Of a DNA stretch of 64,000 nucleotides, positions 31,371 through 41,202 are shown one piece after another. The DNA lies in NCBI GenBank assembly GCA_033557465.1, contig CM066031.1:172019043-172083042 (forward strand), written 5' to 3'. The translations under genes were made by a program, and so were the position numbers. The stretch's first letter is position 1; each line of letters starts with the position of its first letter. This DNA comes from Ichthyophis bannanicus. Lineage: Eukaryota; Chordata; Amphibia; Gymnophiona; Ichthyophiidae. A model generated the notes under the pieces. The model ran no database searches. It was not told the DNA's origin and saw only the letters and a list, made by a program, of their open reading frames with translations.

Positions 31371-31374
31371 ACAT

Positions 31375-32010
31375 GCCCGGTATAGGGGATATATTAGGGA
31401 TTAAGATGGTCATGACCGCTCGTGCAGCGGTATTAGGCTTGGCCTCAGGCCTGGAGCTGGTGGGTGGGGAGCAGAAGAAATGGGTAGGGAAGGTCTTAAT
31501 GATGGCACGATGCTTAGTACTTAAACATTGGACAATACCACAATGCTTGGGGGTTAAACAATGGGAAAAGGCTGTTTGGCACTTGTTGACAATAGAACAT
31601 GTAGGTGCGCGAATGAATGGGAATCTGCAGCCAGTACTTTTGGCAGAATGGGGACCATATATTGATAGGTTATCTCCCAGGGATAGGGGTCGGATCCTCA
31701 ACATCTTATAACATTGGGAATGGACTTTAGGCGAATGGTTAATTGAGCAGTGAAGCTATGGACTAATAATAATAATCATTAACGCTTGATAGATTGGAGA
31801 GGGGGGAGAGGGGCATTGGGTGGGGGGAGGGGGGTGGGGTATTGACAAAAGAATGAAGACAAAGAGATGGAGGATGGAGAGGGAAGTAAAAGGAAATCTG
31901 CGATATTCAGAATTGGTACTGTTTTACAATGTGTTCATCTGAGGATTTGTTATGTATGCGTGTTTAATACAGTGCAAATAATGTGTTTTTGACTGTGAAT
32001 GCAAATAAAA
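31375..32010 (+). mobile_element. L1-clade LINE 3' end
   Basis: The frame 31367-31711 gives ARCLVLKHWTIPQCLGVKQW, then VWHLLTIEHVGARMNG and LLAEWGPYIDRL, the pattern of the last part of L1 ORF2 (A+..I...W....P....W...). It is followed by a G-rich 3' UTR (31797-31845) and an AAATAAAAATG end near 32000. Confidence 0.6.
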
Positions 32011-32719
32011 ATGATTTACACTAAAATATGCATCTTAAGAAAATGTGGTTCCCACTGCATATTTGGGGAAATATAGTACTCGTGTCTGCTACCCTCTACA
32101 TATTTTGCAAAAGACTTTACCTTAAGTGGGTATTTTGTAAAATAGGCTAGAATTTGTGAATATCCTGGCTTGGAAGTACCATTTCTGACCTAGGTGCCCT
32201 ATGCAAAATGAGGCTTATAATCTACTGAAACTATTCAGTTCCTTTATATCTTAAAAGTACATTCTTGAAGTTTTTCTTACTGTAACACATTTGGGACCCA
32301 ATCCAAAACAAATCTTTAGGCTGGCAGGTATCTCCCACACAGATGAGAGTTAATTATGCACCGAAAAGGCCAAATCAGCTGATAAAGTGCAGCTGTTCTC
32401 AACAAGTTAACACTATGTGGGACATATTTTCATGTTCTGAAACTTTCAACTGGTTCCCGAGACATTTTGCACTGATGAATTACTATTTCTTAGTGAGTAG
32501 TATAAATATCCAATCTTTGAGGTCTCCAGCTTGATTTTATAGTGAAGCGTTTCTCTCGTTCTGTGGTCTCATCTCTGTTACTTTTGTCTGTCTCTCTCTC
32601 TCGTGTCCTCCTTTTCTTCTTTACTGTTTCAGCTCTGTCTCTTTCCTTCATCAGTGGATATTTTAATCCTTTTCCCCTTTTTATATCTTTCTACCATTTT
32701 CTCCTGATTCTCTTTTTCT
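32011..32719. other. Intron sequence, nothing recognised
   Basis: AT-rich, with a pyrimidine-rich run at 32560-32720 (TCTCTCTC, then T8). No gene signal. Confidence 0.4.
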
Positions 32720-33455
32720 TTTTTTTTTAATTTTTATTGGCATTTCAAAAAAAAAAAATTATGTTAAGTAAATATTCAAGAAAATAAGGAAATACAAACA
32801 CAATAAGTTTACAAACCCAAAAAGGAACAGATAGCCCACGTCAAGGGAGAGGTAAATACAAGATATTCATAACAGCTGAATCCTATGTCATAATTATAAT
32901 TGCTAGATTAAATCCCTTCCCCCATTGTAATAATCATTACTCTAGCCTAAGAGCAATGGCACAAAAGGACGAAAAGGTCTAAATTAACCCCTAATTAACT
33001 GATTGCAATTCTTACCTATCAACCTATTGACTTTCGGCAGCCACCTTATCCCTAAGAAAATCTTCCAGTTGTAACGAATCAAAGAAAAGAAACTGATTCC
33101 CCTGAAACCCAACAAGATATTTCATGAAAATCAAAGAAAGAAACTTGCTCTTATAGCAAGAACTTTTTGTTTCAAAAGTAAAAAAGACCACCTCCGCGTC
33201 TGTGTTGCACAAGACACATCAGGAAAAATCATTAGCTGCTGACCACAAAAAAGATCCTGCTTCCTTTTAAAGTATAATTGCAATATAGATATTCTGTCTC
33301 CTTCAGTGGCAGAGGTCGCCAGGAGGATAGTCCTAGTTAAAATATCTTCAGTAGAAGATTCAAGGAAATTAGTTAATTCCAATGAATTCACAGATTCCAT
33401 TAATTGTACTTTCCCCTGCAGAAATCTGAGACAACTGTTTCTTAGGTACATAATA

Positions 33456-33657
33456 TAGCGCTGCCAGCTGGCTCCAGATGTGCCCGACAGCCTTCATCCA
33501 GTCCTGGGTTTATCCCACTGTATGCAGGGACATGTAGTTCTGATTTCTCCATTGCACTCCATAAGACAAACAAGACTACATGTCCCTGCATGCAGTGGGG
33601 TAAACCCAGAACTGGATCAAGCCTGTCGGGTGCATCTGGAGCCAGTTGGCAACCCTA
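33456..33657. mobile_element. 202-bp palindromic MITE, copy 1
   Basis: The left end is worn (TAGCGCTGCC); the right end GGCAACCCTA is intact. Flanks are ACATAATA (33448-33455) and ACATCATA (33658-33665), matching 7 of 8. Internal arms include ATGCAGGGACATGTAGTT and its complement. It matches the copy at 57662-57863 in length and sequence. Confidence 0.85.
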
Positions 33658-33689
33658 ACATCATAACATCCAGAAATAGTAACCTATTA

Positions 33690-33990
33690 CTGTTGCAAGC
33701 TGCAAACAGTGTAAATGCCGCTGAGTGGGATCAGTGGCACTAACAGAGTGCCGCTTCTACACACCGCAATGCTAAGCGATTAGTACCAGGGCATGTTGTG
33801 GGCACTCTGGGGCAGAGTTGAGGCCCGGTTAGTGACGAGCGGGTAAAGTTAGGCATGGCAAAGGCTGGCCTAACTTTACCTGCAGAAGCTAACTGGATAG
33901 CGGCGATATTGAGCCGCAACCTGGTTAGCGTCAAGCTTCTGTGGCAACTCGGATATTCACTGCTGGGGGCTGGATTTGGCTCCGGCATGG
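33690..33990. repeat. GATATTCAGC-type repeat
   Basis: GGATAGCGGCGATATTGAGC, AACTCGGATATTCACTGC and CTGGATTTGGCTCCGGCATG match modules at 52500-53040. It lies between the MITE and the upstream part of the L1 ORF1 element. Confidence 0.6.
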
Positions 33991-34224
33991 AATATTAGGG
34001 GTTAGAATTCAGCTGAGACAGTTAGGTACTTTGGAAAATACTGAAACTTGCTCCATAGTCCCTCTAAAGATTTATTCTGAGCAACCACATTCCAAACCTC
34101 AAAGAGTGAAACATCCCCAGGAGATTTAGGAGAAGGCAATGAAGCAGACTAAACAGGAAATGTAATTACCTTCAGTAAAGCAACCTTTATCTCAGCAGGT
34201 GCCAATAAACAGGTAGACCAAGGT

Positions 34225-34725
34225 GAGCCGATGATATTGTATCTAAATTTTTAGAAAGCCTTTGACAATGTCCCTCATGAGAGACTCTTGGTGAAATTAG
34301 AAAGTCATGGGATAAGAGGCAATGTACTATTGTGGATCAGGAACTGGTTAAAAGATAGAAAATAGAGGATAAGGCTAAATGGCCAATTTTTTCAATGGAG
34401 AAAGGTGAATAGTGGAGTACCATTTAATGAGTACAAGTGCAAAGTTATGCACCTAGGAAAGAACAACCCAAACTATGGTTACATGATGCAAGGTTCCATA
34501 TTAGGAACCACCACCCAGGAAAAAGATTTAGGCGTCATCATGAATAACACCTTGAAACCCTCCAGTGTGCAGTGGCAGCCAAGAAAGCAAATAGAATGCT
34601 GGGAATCATAAGGAAAGGAATGGAGAATAAAACAAAGGATATTATAATGCTTTTGTATCATTCCATGGTGTGACTGCACCTTGAATATTGTGCACAATTC
34701 TGGTCGCCATATCTTAAATATTCAC
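34225..34725 (+). mobile_element. CR1 LINE fragment (family B)
   Basis: KAFDNVPHERLLVKLESHG-type sequence at 34250, then a deletion to MHLGKNNPNYGYMMQGS (34450) and a thumb fragment ending at VHNSGRHILN-like sequence. Both ends are truncated. Confidence 0.75.
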
Positions 34726-35016
34726 CCTATTATGACGGTTAACACTCAACTTTTCCCTTGCAATGCAAACATACCTTTCGCTAAAGCTTTTTCAAGGGAA
34801 GGGACAGACGGATTTAAGTGGCCAACTGTTGGATGCAATTATAACTATTTTTTTAAAGAATGCTAACATAAACTAATCTAACAACTTGAATTCTGTGATG
34901 GTAATCTTCCACTTCCTCTGATCGGAAGCTGTTTTTAGATGCCATTTGTGTAAAGACAAATTCTTGTTTCTTCCCAGAGTAGATCTCACTGTCCTACTCT
35001 CGCTTTCTTTTTGCAG
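34726..35016. other. Intron upstream of exon C
   Basis: No repeat recognised. It ends in the exon C acceptor tract CTCGCTTTCTTTTTGCAG. Confidence 0.5.
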
Positions 35017-35187
35017 AACATTGCGGAGACGAGAGTAAATCTTCCAGAGGTCCTTGGAACAGTATCAAACTCTACCAGTGAACGTTGTTGGGGCTGCTGC
35101 AGTGTTAATTCAACGCACATCTCGGAACTCTCAGAGCCAGTGATGGAAGCAGGGAAAGAAAAGATAAAAAAATGGCCCGTTCAGAAT
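35017..35187 (+). CDS. Host gene exon C (57 codons, phase 0/0)
   Basis: The acceptor TTCTTTTTGCAG ends at 35016 and the donor AAT|GTAAGA starts at 35188. The 171 bases are open and encode NIAETRVNLPEVLGTVSNST, CWGCCSVNSTHISELSEP and a basic end (KEKIKKWPVQN). LPEVLGTVSNSTSERCWGCC aligns by eye with DEILKALAENITENLCLGCC of exon B, so the exons may be duplicates. The reading frame continues into exon D. Family unknown. Confidence 0.8.
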
Positions 35188-35781
35188 GTAAGATAAGATC
35201 TATCACAAGCAGTAAAAGAGCAGAATGTAGACTGCGCACTGCTGAAGTGGCTTTTGGTTTTAAATCTGGACCCGTTGGACAGAGGATTATTCGTCCAAAA
35301 TGGGAACGGGCTTTGGGCCTTTTGGGGAGAGTGATATGTAGGGTCCCTTTTACTAAATCCCATTAGGGGTCTGCACTTACTGTGTGTTTTAATGCACGGT
35401 AAGGGCATGAACTCCGTTGTAACTGTCGGGGGCGTGACAAGTATATTCCCAGAAGTTACTGCGTGAATATGTACACTAACGTATGGGGCAATTAACACAG
35501 ATGCACCTAATGATACGCATAGAGCAATGGTTCCCAAACCTGTCCTGGGGGGGCTCCCCAGTAATGTTCCCTCTAATTTTCTGTAGGCTGTGTGCGCATA
35601 AAATATCAGCTGTGCAGCTTTTGAAGGAAGGTTAAATTTTTGTGCGCCACATAAAGACACTCAGAGTTATATACTTTAAAATTTGACTACACATCAGAAT
35701 ACAGTATGTACACCACATTGATTGCACTAGAAAACATTGTAGAACTTATGAAAACCATAAATACTTAACAACTTTTTTCCA

Positions 35782-36670
35782 TCCCTCTGGCCCTCCTCAA
35801 GCGCTCTCCCTGAAGGGATCGAGCGGGCCGGAGTCATCGCACTCAAGGACCACCCCTCCTGCTCCTGTGCCCAATCGGGGCAGTTTCGGCTGCTTTTAAG
35901 CCAGCGCCGATCGGGCGTGCGGCCTTTCCATCCCTCCGGCCCTCCTCAAGCGCTCTCCCTGAAGGGATCGAGCGGGCCGGAGTCATCGCACTCAAGGACC
36001 ACCCCTCCTGCTCTTGTGCCCAATCGGGGCAGTTTCGGCTGCTTTTAAGCCGGCGCCGATCGGGCATGCGGCCTTTCCATCCCTCCGGCCCTCTTCAAGC
36101 GCTCTCCCTGAAGGGATCGAGCGGGCCGGAGTCATCGCACTCAAGGACCACCCCTCCTGCTCCTGTGCCCAATCGGGGCAGTTTCGGCTGCTTTTCAAGC
36201 CGGCGCCAATCGGGCGTGCGGCCTTTCCATCCCTCCGGCCCTCTTCAAGCGCTCTCCCTGAAGGGATCGAGCGGGCCGGAGTCATCGCACTCAAGGACCA
36301 CCCCTCCTGCTCCTGTGCCCAATCGGGGCAGTTTTGGCTGCTTTTCAAGCCGGCGCCGATCGGGCGTGCGGCCTTTCCATCCCTCCGGCCCTCCTCAAGC
36401 GCTCTCCCTGAAGGGATCGAGTGGGCCGTAGTCATCGCACTCAAGGACCACCCCTCCTGCTCCTGTGCCCAATCGGGGCAGTTTCAGCTGCTTTTAAGCC
36501 GGCGCCAATCGGGCATGCGGCCTTTCCATCCCTCTGGCCCTCCTCAAGCGCTCTCCCTGAAGGGATCGAGTGGGCTGGAGCATCGCACTCAAAGACCACC
36601 CCTCCTGCTCCTGTGCCCAATCGGGGCAGTTTCGGCTGCTTCTTAAGCTGGCGCCGATCGGGCGCGCCCG
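35782..36670. repeat. GC-rich tandem array, about 150-bp unit, 6 copies
   Basis: GCGCTCTCCCTGAAGGGATC recurs at 35801, 35950, 36099, 36249, 36399 and 36548, a period of 149-150 bp, with few differences between units. It sits exactly at the 5' end of the L2-like LINE, so it is likely its 5' UTR/promoter array. Long open frames on both strands here are repeat artefacts. Confidence 0.9.
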
Positions 36671-37108
36671 TGCCTGGCGGGCCCACGCCTGAGGGCCTCG
36701 CCAGAGGGCCCTTTGGCGTGGCCCTTAGGCGTGGACCATCTATACCGGACTAATTTCTAGCTAACATACTTGATGATCAGCTCAATCACCCGATCAACCC
36801 AGCTGAGACCAAATCTTGTAACTGAAAAAGCAGCAAAGGACCCTAGAGCAGAATATTATAACTGTAAGTTAACCTGTTAACCTCTATCTTGTAACTAGGA
36901 TTGCTATAAAGTATTCTCCTTTGTAACCACCATATTGTAACTTTGATTATATTTCAAAGTATCTCGTAACTAGGATTGCTGTGTAAAGAATCACTTTCAA
37001 CTACCTTTATGTAGCTTTGATTATCTCAAAAGTACCTGTACTGTCCGCACTGCACTACTATTATTATACAAAGTATCTGCACTCTAACCACCACCCTAGG
37101 ATTACATC
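36671..37108 (+). promoter_or_regulatory. 5' leader of the L2-like LINE
   Basis: Between the tandem units and the ORF2 start. Contains a repeated TTGTAACTAGGATTGCT segment (36888 and 36966) and no ORF. Probably the untranslated leader. Confidence 0.5.
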
Positions 37109-37980
37109 ATGGCCACCATTACGTTTGCCCTCCTGCTCCTCTCCACCCTCTCTAGCATCTTACACACTTCCTTTGCCCTAACATCTGATGCCAACCCTAT
37201 CCCTATACACCAATCCAGGAATAGGAAACCCCACCAAAATCAACAGCAATACCCACAAAGTACATATTACAACAGACACACCTACCTTCTTTATGTACCT
37301 CTTGAAACAACAAACAACAAAAGATCTAATCTAAGAACTACCTCACAGGATCTCAAGTGCGCTCTCATTAACGCACGCTCAGCCCGCAACAAATGGCCTG
37401 CCATCATTGACCTTATATCAAACCTTACACTAGACATCCTTCTGGTCACAGAAACATGGCTTTCTAATACTGATAACGTCCTAATGAACCAACTTACCCC
37501 ACCTAACTACTCCATTTACACCTGTAACAGAGAGAACAGAAAAGGAGGAGGAGTCTGCATAATAGCAAGAACTGATTTGAAATACCATGTCACCTCTACC
37601 ATTGCCACAAACCATACAAATACTCTATCCATCTCCAATAATACCAATACCATAAACCTCATCTACAGAGCCCCAAATGCTCCAGCTGATGATCTCTCAA
37701 GCATAATTGATCTTGCCATCAACCCGATTGATATCAACAAACCTAACTGGCTCCTTGGAGACTTCAATCTTGCATCCACACTGCCTTCAGTATCCAACTC
37801 CTTCCTTGATGCCATGACCAACCTACACTACAGACAAATTGTAAAAAAAAACACCCATAAACAAGGAAATCTCCTTGATCTCATCTTTGCCCCACCATCA
37901 TCCTTGGAACTGCTAAATCAACTCGAGCCTTTATCAACCCCCGTCCCCTGGTCCGATCATAACCTTATAACATTCGTCAT
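37109..37980 (+). pseudogene. L2-like LINE ORF2, N-terminal endonuclease half
   Basis: Starts at ATG 37109 (ATCATGGCC context). After a hydrophobic N terminus (FALLLLSTLSSILH) and a Q/N-rich stretch comes an APE-type endonuclease: ALINARSARNK (N), LLVTETWLS (E), GGGVCIIAR, NLIYRAPNAP, WLLGDFNLA (D), GNLLDLIFA and PWSDHNLITFVI (SDH). The catalytic residues look intact. The frame is cut at 37980 by CR1. Endonuclease would nick genomic DNA to prime reverse transcription. Confidence 0.85.
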
Positions 37981-38045
37981 ACATAGAAACATGATGACAG
38001 AAAAAGACCACAAGGCCCATCTAGTCTGTCCTTCCATAACAACAA

Positions 38046-40079
38046 CTACAACAGTCCACTTTTTACCTTTAGAGATCCTCTGTGTTGGTCCCATGCTTTT
38101 TTGAATTCAGTTACTGTCCTCATCTCTACCACCTCCACTGGGAGACTATTCCACGGATCCACTACTCTTTCCGTAAAGAAATATTTCCGCATATCACTCC
38201 TGAATCTATCTCCCTTCACCCTCATCCCATGTCCCCTCGTCGCAGAACTTGCTTTCAATTGAAAGAGGCTCTCTCCCTGAACATTTATGCCACGGAGATA
38301 TTTAAACATCTCAATCATATCACCTCTATCCCGCCTTTCCTCTAAGGTGTACATATTAATATCCTTAAGTCTGTCCTCATATGCTTTATAATGAAGACTA
38401 CTAATCATCTTAGTAGCAACCCTCTGCACCGACTCCATCCTGTTCACATCCTTTTGAAGGTGCGGTCTCCAGAATTGCACACCATACTCCAAATGAGGTC
38501 GCACCAAAGACTTATACAGAGGCATTATCACCTCCTTTTTTCTGCTAGCCATTCCTCTCCGTATGCACCCAAGCATCCTTCTAGCTTTTACCGTCGCCTT
38601 TTCTACCTGTTTAGCTACTTTAAGATCATCGGACACAACTACGCCTAGGTCCCGCTCTTCTTTAGTGGACAAAAGTACTTCACCTCCTATGCTGTATTGC
38701 TCCCTTGGATTGCTGCAGCCCAAATGCATGACCTTACATTTTTTAACATTAAATCCCAGCTGCCAAATTCTAGACCATTCTTCAAGCTTAGCTAGATCCC
38801 TCCTCATGTTATCTACACCTTCCTGGGTGTCTACTTTATTGCAGATTTTGGTATCATCCGCAAAGAGGCAAACCTTACCCGACAGCCCTTCCGCTATATC
38901 ACTAACAAAGATGTTAAAAAGAATCGGACCAAGTGCAGATCCCTGGGGCACACCACTGGTAACATCCTTCTCCTCAGAGTGAGCTCCATTTACTTGTACT
39001 CTTTGTCGCCTCCCACCCAACCAACTTCTAACCCAAGCAGTAACTTTAGGGTCCATCCCTAGGGTGCTCAGTTTGTTTATAAGTCGCCTGTGAGGAACAG
39101 TGTCAAAGGCTTTACTGAAATCTAAATACACCACATCTAGAGCTCTCCCTCGGTCCAACTCCCTGCTCACCCAGTCAAAGAAATCAATCAGATTTGTCTG
39201 ACAAGACCTGCCTCTGGTGAATCCATGCTGCCTCGGATCCTGTAATCCGCTGGACTCCAGAAACCTCACTATTTTCTCTTTCAACAGCGTTTCCATTAAT
39301 TTACTCACCACTGAAGTTAAACTAACCGGCCTGTAGTTTTCAACCACATCCTTACTTCCGCTTTTGTGTAAAGGCACCACATGAGCCTCTCTCCAGTCCT
39401 TTGGCACCACTCCCGACTCCAACGAGGCATTGAAAAGGTCAGTCAGTGGAGTTGCTAGAACGTCCCCAAGTTCCCTCAGTATTCTAGGGTGTATCCCATC
39501 CGGTCCCATCGCTTTGTCTACTTTAAGTTGAGCTAGTTTCTCACGAACACAGTCTTCTGAAAATTGTTCAAGATGTCCCTCGCTTCTGTTCTTATTTGTG
39601 GGTGTTTTCTGAGGTCCTGCTCCTGGTTCTTCATCTGTGAACACAGAACAAAAATATTTGTTAAGTAATTCCGCTTTATCCTTATCAGCTTCTACATATT
39701 CCCCCCCTGTACCCTTGAGTCTGACAATACCACTTTTGCCCTTCCTCTTCTCACTAATATATCTGAAAAATGTCTTATCCCCCCATTTTATTGCATTGGC
39801 TATTTCCTCCTCCTTTTGAATCTTTGCCTTCTTGACTACTTTGCTAGCTTCTCTAAGTTTTTCCAAATACAGATGCCTGTCTTCCTCTCTCTGTGATCTC
39901 TTGTTTTTCATGAAGGCCTCCCTCTTTTTCTTCACTTTTTCAGCTACTTCCTTCGAAAACCATAGCGATCTCCTGTTCCTTTTGCCTTTATTTACCATTT
40001 TAACCAAAGGTTGGTTGCCTTTAAAATACCCCCTTTCAGTTTTGCCCACTGTTGTTCTACATCCCCCAGCTGTTCCCAT
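38046..40079 (-). CDS. CR1 ORF2 reverse transcriptase part (open, 677 codons)
   Basis: The minus-strand frame encodes an N-terminal linker (KAKIQKEEEIANAIKWG), RT motifs KVDKAMGPDGIHPRIL, NYRPVSLTSVVSKLMETLL, VVYLDFSKAFDTVPH, TSGVPQGSALGPILFNIF and CLFADDTKIC (catalytic F-A-D-D), then thumb [14 protein letters not shown] and the CR1 C-terminal block to SGLL. It is uninterrupted. The endonuclease half lies just upstream in another frame (40237-40080 ends in a stop), so a single frameshift near 40080 separates the two. The frame may begin only artificially at 40079. The RT copies its RNA at a nicked target. Confidence 0.85.
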   Translation of the reverse strand: MGTAGGCRTTVGKTERGYFKGNQPLVKMVNKGKRNRRSLWFSKEVAEKVKKKREAFMKNKRSQREEDRHLYLEKLREASKVVKKAKIQKEEEIANAIKWGDKTFFRYISEKRKGKSGIVRLKGTGGEYVEADKDKAELLNKYFCSVFTDEEPGAGPQKTPTNKNRSEGHLEQFSEDCVREKLAQLKVDKAMGPDGIHPRILRELGDVLATPLTDLFNASLESGVVPKDWREAHVVPLHKSGSKDVVENYRPVSLTSVVSKLMETLLKEKIVRFLESSGLQDPRQHGFTRGRSCQTNLIDFFDWVSRELDRGRALDVVYLDFSKAFDTVPHRRLINKLSTLGMDPKVTAWVRSWLGGRRQRVQVNGAHSEEKDVTSGVPQGSALGPILFNIFVSDIAEGLSGKVCLFADDTKICNKVDTQEGVDNMRRDLAKLEEWSRIWQLGFNVKKCKVMHLGCSNPREQYSIGGEVLLSTKEERDLGVVVSDDLKVAKQVEKATVKARRMLGCIRRGMASRKKEVIMPLYKSLVRPHLEYGVQFWRPHLQKDVNRMESVQRVATKMISSLHYKAYEDRLKDINMYTLEERRDRGDMIEMFKYLRGINVQGESLFQLKASSATRGHGMRVKGDRFRSDMRKYFFTERVVDPWNSLPVEVVEMRTVTEFKKAWDQHRGSLKVKSGLL

Positions 40080-41197
40080 CCCACTAACGACTCCCTGAGG
40101 TATTGGCCCATCTTCGCAAAGTTAGTCTTCCTAAAGTCTAAGATCTTCACCTTGGAATGGATTCTAACAGCCCTAGTCCTAATACTGAACCACACCATCT
40201 GGTGATCACTGGATGCAAAATGATCTCCCACTACAACATCAGAGGGAGGAGTAGCCTAGTGGTTGGGGCAAGGTACTTCAGGCCGGAAGGTCGGGGGTTC
40301 AAATCCCACTAGAGGACAGCAACCTTGGGCCGGAAGGACTGGGGTTTCTAGTCCCACGGATGCTCCTTGTGGTCTTGGGCAAGCCACTTAACTCTCCATT
40401 GCCCATGTTCCCTGTAAGTATTAGTGTATGTGTCTCATGTCCCCGCATGTTAAATGTATCCCCCAATTGTGTTGTGACCGCTTTGATTGAAGGATAAGGC
40501 GGTATACAAAACTGTCTAAATAAATCAGAAACACTTTCACCATTGGTAAGCACCAAGTCCAGTATGGCCCCTTCACGTGTGGGGTCTGTTACCAATTGCC
40601 TGAATAGTTCTCCCTGTAGAGAATCCAGGATCTCCTTACCCCTAGATGATACTGCAGCAGGAATGTGCCAATCAACATCTGGCATATTGAAATCTCCTAG
40701 CAGTAGCACTTCCCCTTTCCTAGCAATGCTGCGTATGTCTTCAATTAACTCTGTCCACCTCTTCCTCTTGTGAGGGAGGTCTGTATATCACACCAATGCA
40801 AATAGATTTCTCTTTCCCTCTTTCTAGTTTAACCCACAATGCCTCCTCTCTCCCTTTTAAGCTCTGTAATTCCAAAGCTTTAATAGTAGTTTTTTACATA
40901 TAGTGCCACTCCTCCTCCCCTTCTTCCTACCCTGTCCTTTCTGAATAAAGTATAGCCAGGTATAGTTACATCCCAGTCATGGTTTTCTGTGAACCATGTT
41001 TCTGTAACTGCCACTAAATCTAAGTCAGCCACTCCCACCAAAGCTTCAACTTCAGAGATCTTATTTCCCATGCTACGGGCATTAATACACACTGCTTTCC
41101 ATATGTTACCCCTGTTACCCATTTCCATAAAGGTATTTAATGTATCACTTACCTGGGGGCTTTCACTTACCTGGGGGCTTTCTTCACCCATCCCCAA
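40080..41197 (-). pseudogene. CR1 ORF2 endonuclease part, frameshifted and split by SINE
   Basis: 41197-40880 gives AVCINARSMGNKISEVEAL, AVTETWFTENHDW and RGGGVALYVKNYY, then a frameshift near 40885. 40730-40530 gives LLLGDFNMPDVDWH and EGAILDLVLTNGESVS, then the SINE. 40237-40080 gives HFASSDHQMVWFSIRTRA. N, E, D and H catalytic motifs of APE endonuclease are all visible, but two or more frameshifts and the insertion disable it. Confidence 0.8.
40243..40523 (+). mobile_element. Layer 6: tRNA-derived SINE inside CR1
   Basis: Flanked by the 5-bp duplication ATCAG (40238-40242 and 40524-40528). AGTAGCCTAGTGGTTGGGG (A-box) and GGGTTCAAATCCC (B-box) form the tRNA-like head, followed by GGTCTTGGGCAAGCCACTTA and a 3' end AAGGCGGTATACAAAACTGTCTAAATAAA similar to L2-like LINE tails. 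Same family as 27771-28066. Confidence 0.9.
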
Positions 41198-41202
41198 CGA
41201 AT

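Larger units (their letters stand above)
32720..34220 (-). mobile_element. L1 ORF1-only (HAL1-like) element, interrupted
   Basis: On the minus strand, 33455-33024 encodes an L1-type ORF1p C-terminal domain: ISILQLYFKRKQDLFCGQQL, MIFPDVSCATQTRRWSFLLL, then FQGNQFLFFDSLQLEDFL after a frameshift. ORF1 is followed directly by a 3' UTR with AATAAA (near 32740) and an A-run, with no ORF2. The upstream part is found at 33990-34220 beyond two insertions. Confidence 0.6.

Noticed and set aside
35843..36753. Long open frames on both strands (up to 210 codons) in the GC-rich region
   Set aside because: They follow the 150-bp tandem unit, whose length is near a multiple of three, so the frame repeats itself. 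No codon-like variation between units.
37109..37190. Signal-peptide-like N terminus suggesting a secreted host protein
   Set aside because: The rest of the frame is an APE endonuclease of an L2-like LINE; the hydrophobic start belongs to the LINE ORF.
40243..40523. Functional tRNA gene (A- and B-box present)
   Set aside because: No cloverleaf can be completed by eye, a LINE-like tail follows and a target duplication flanks it: a SINE.
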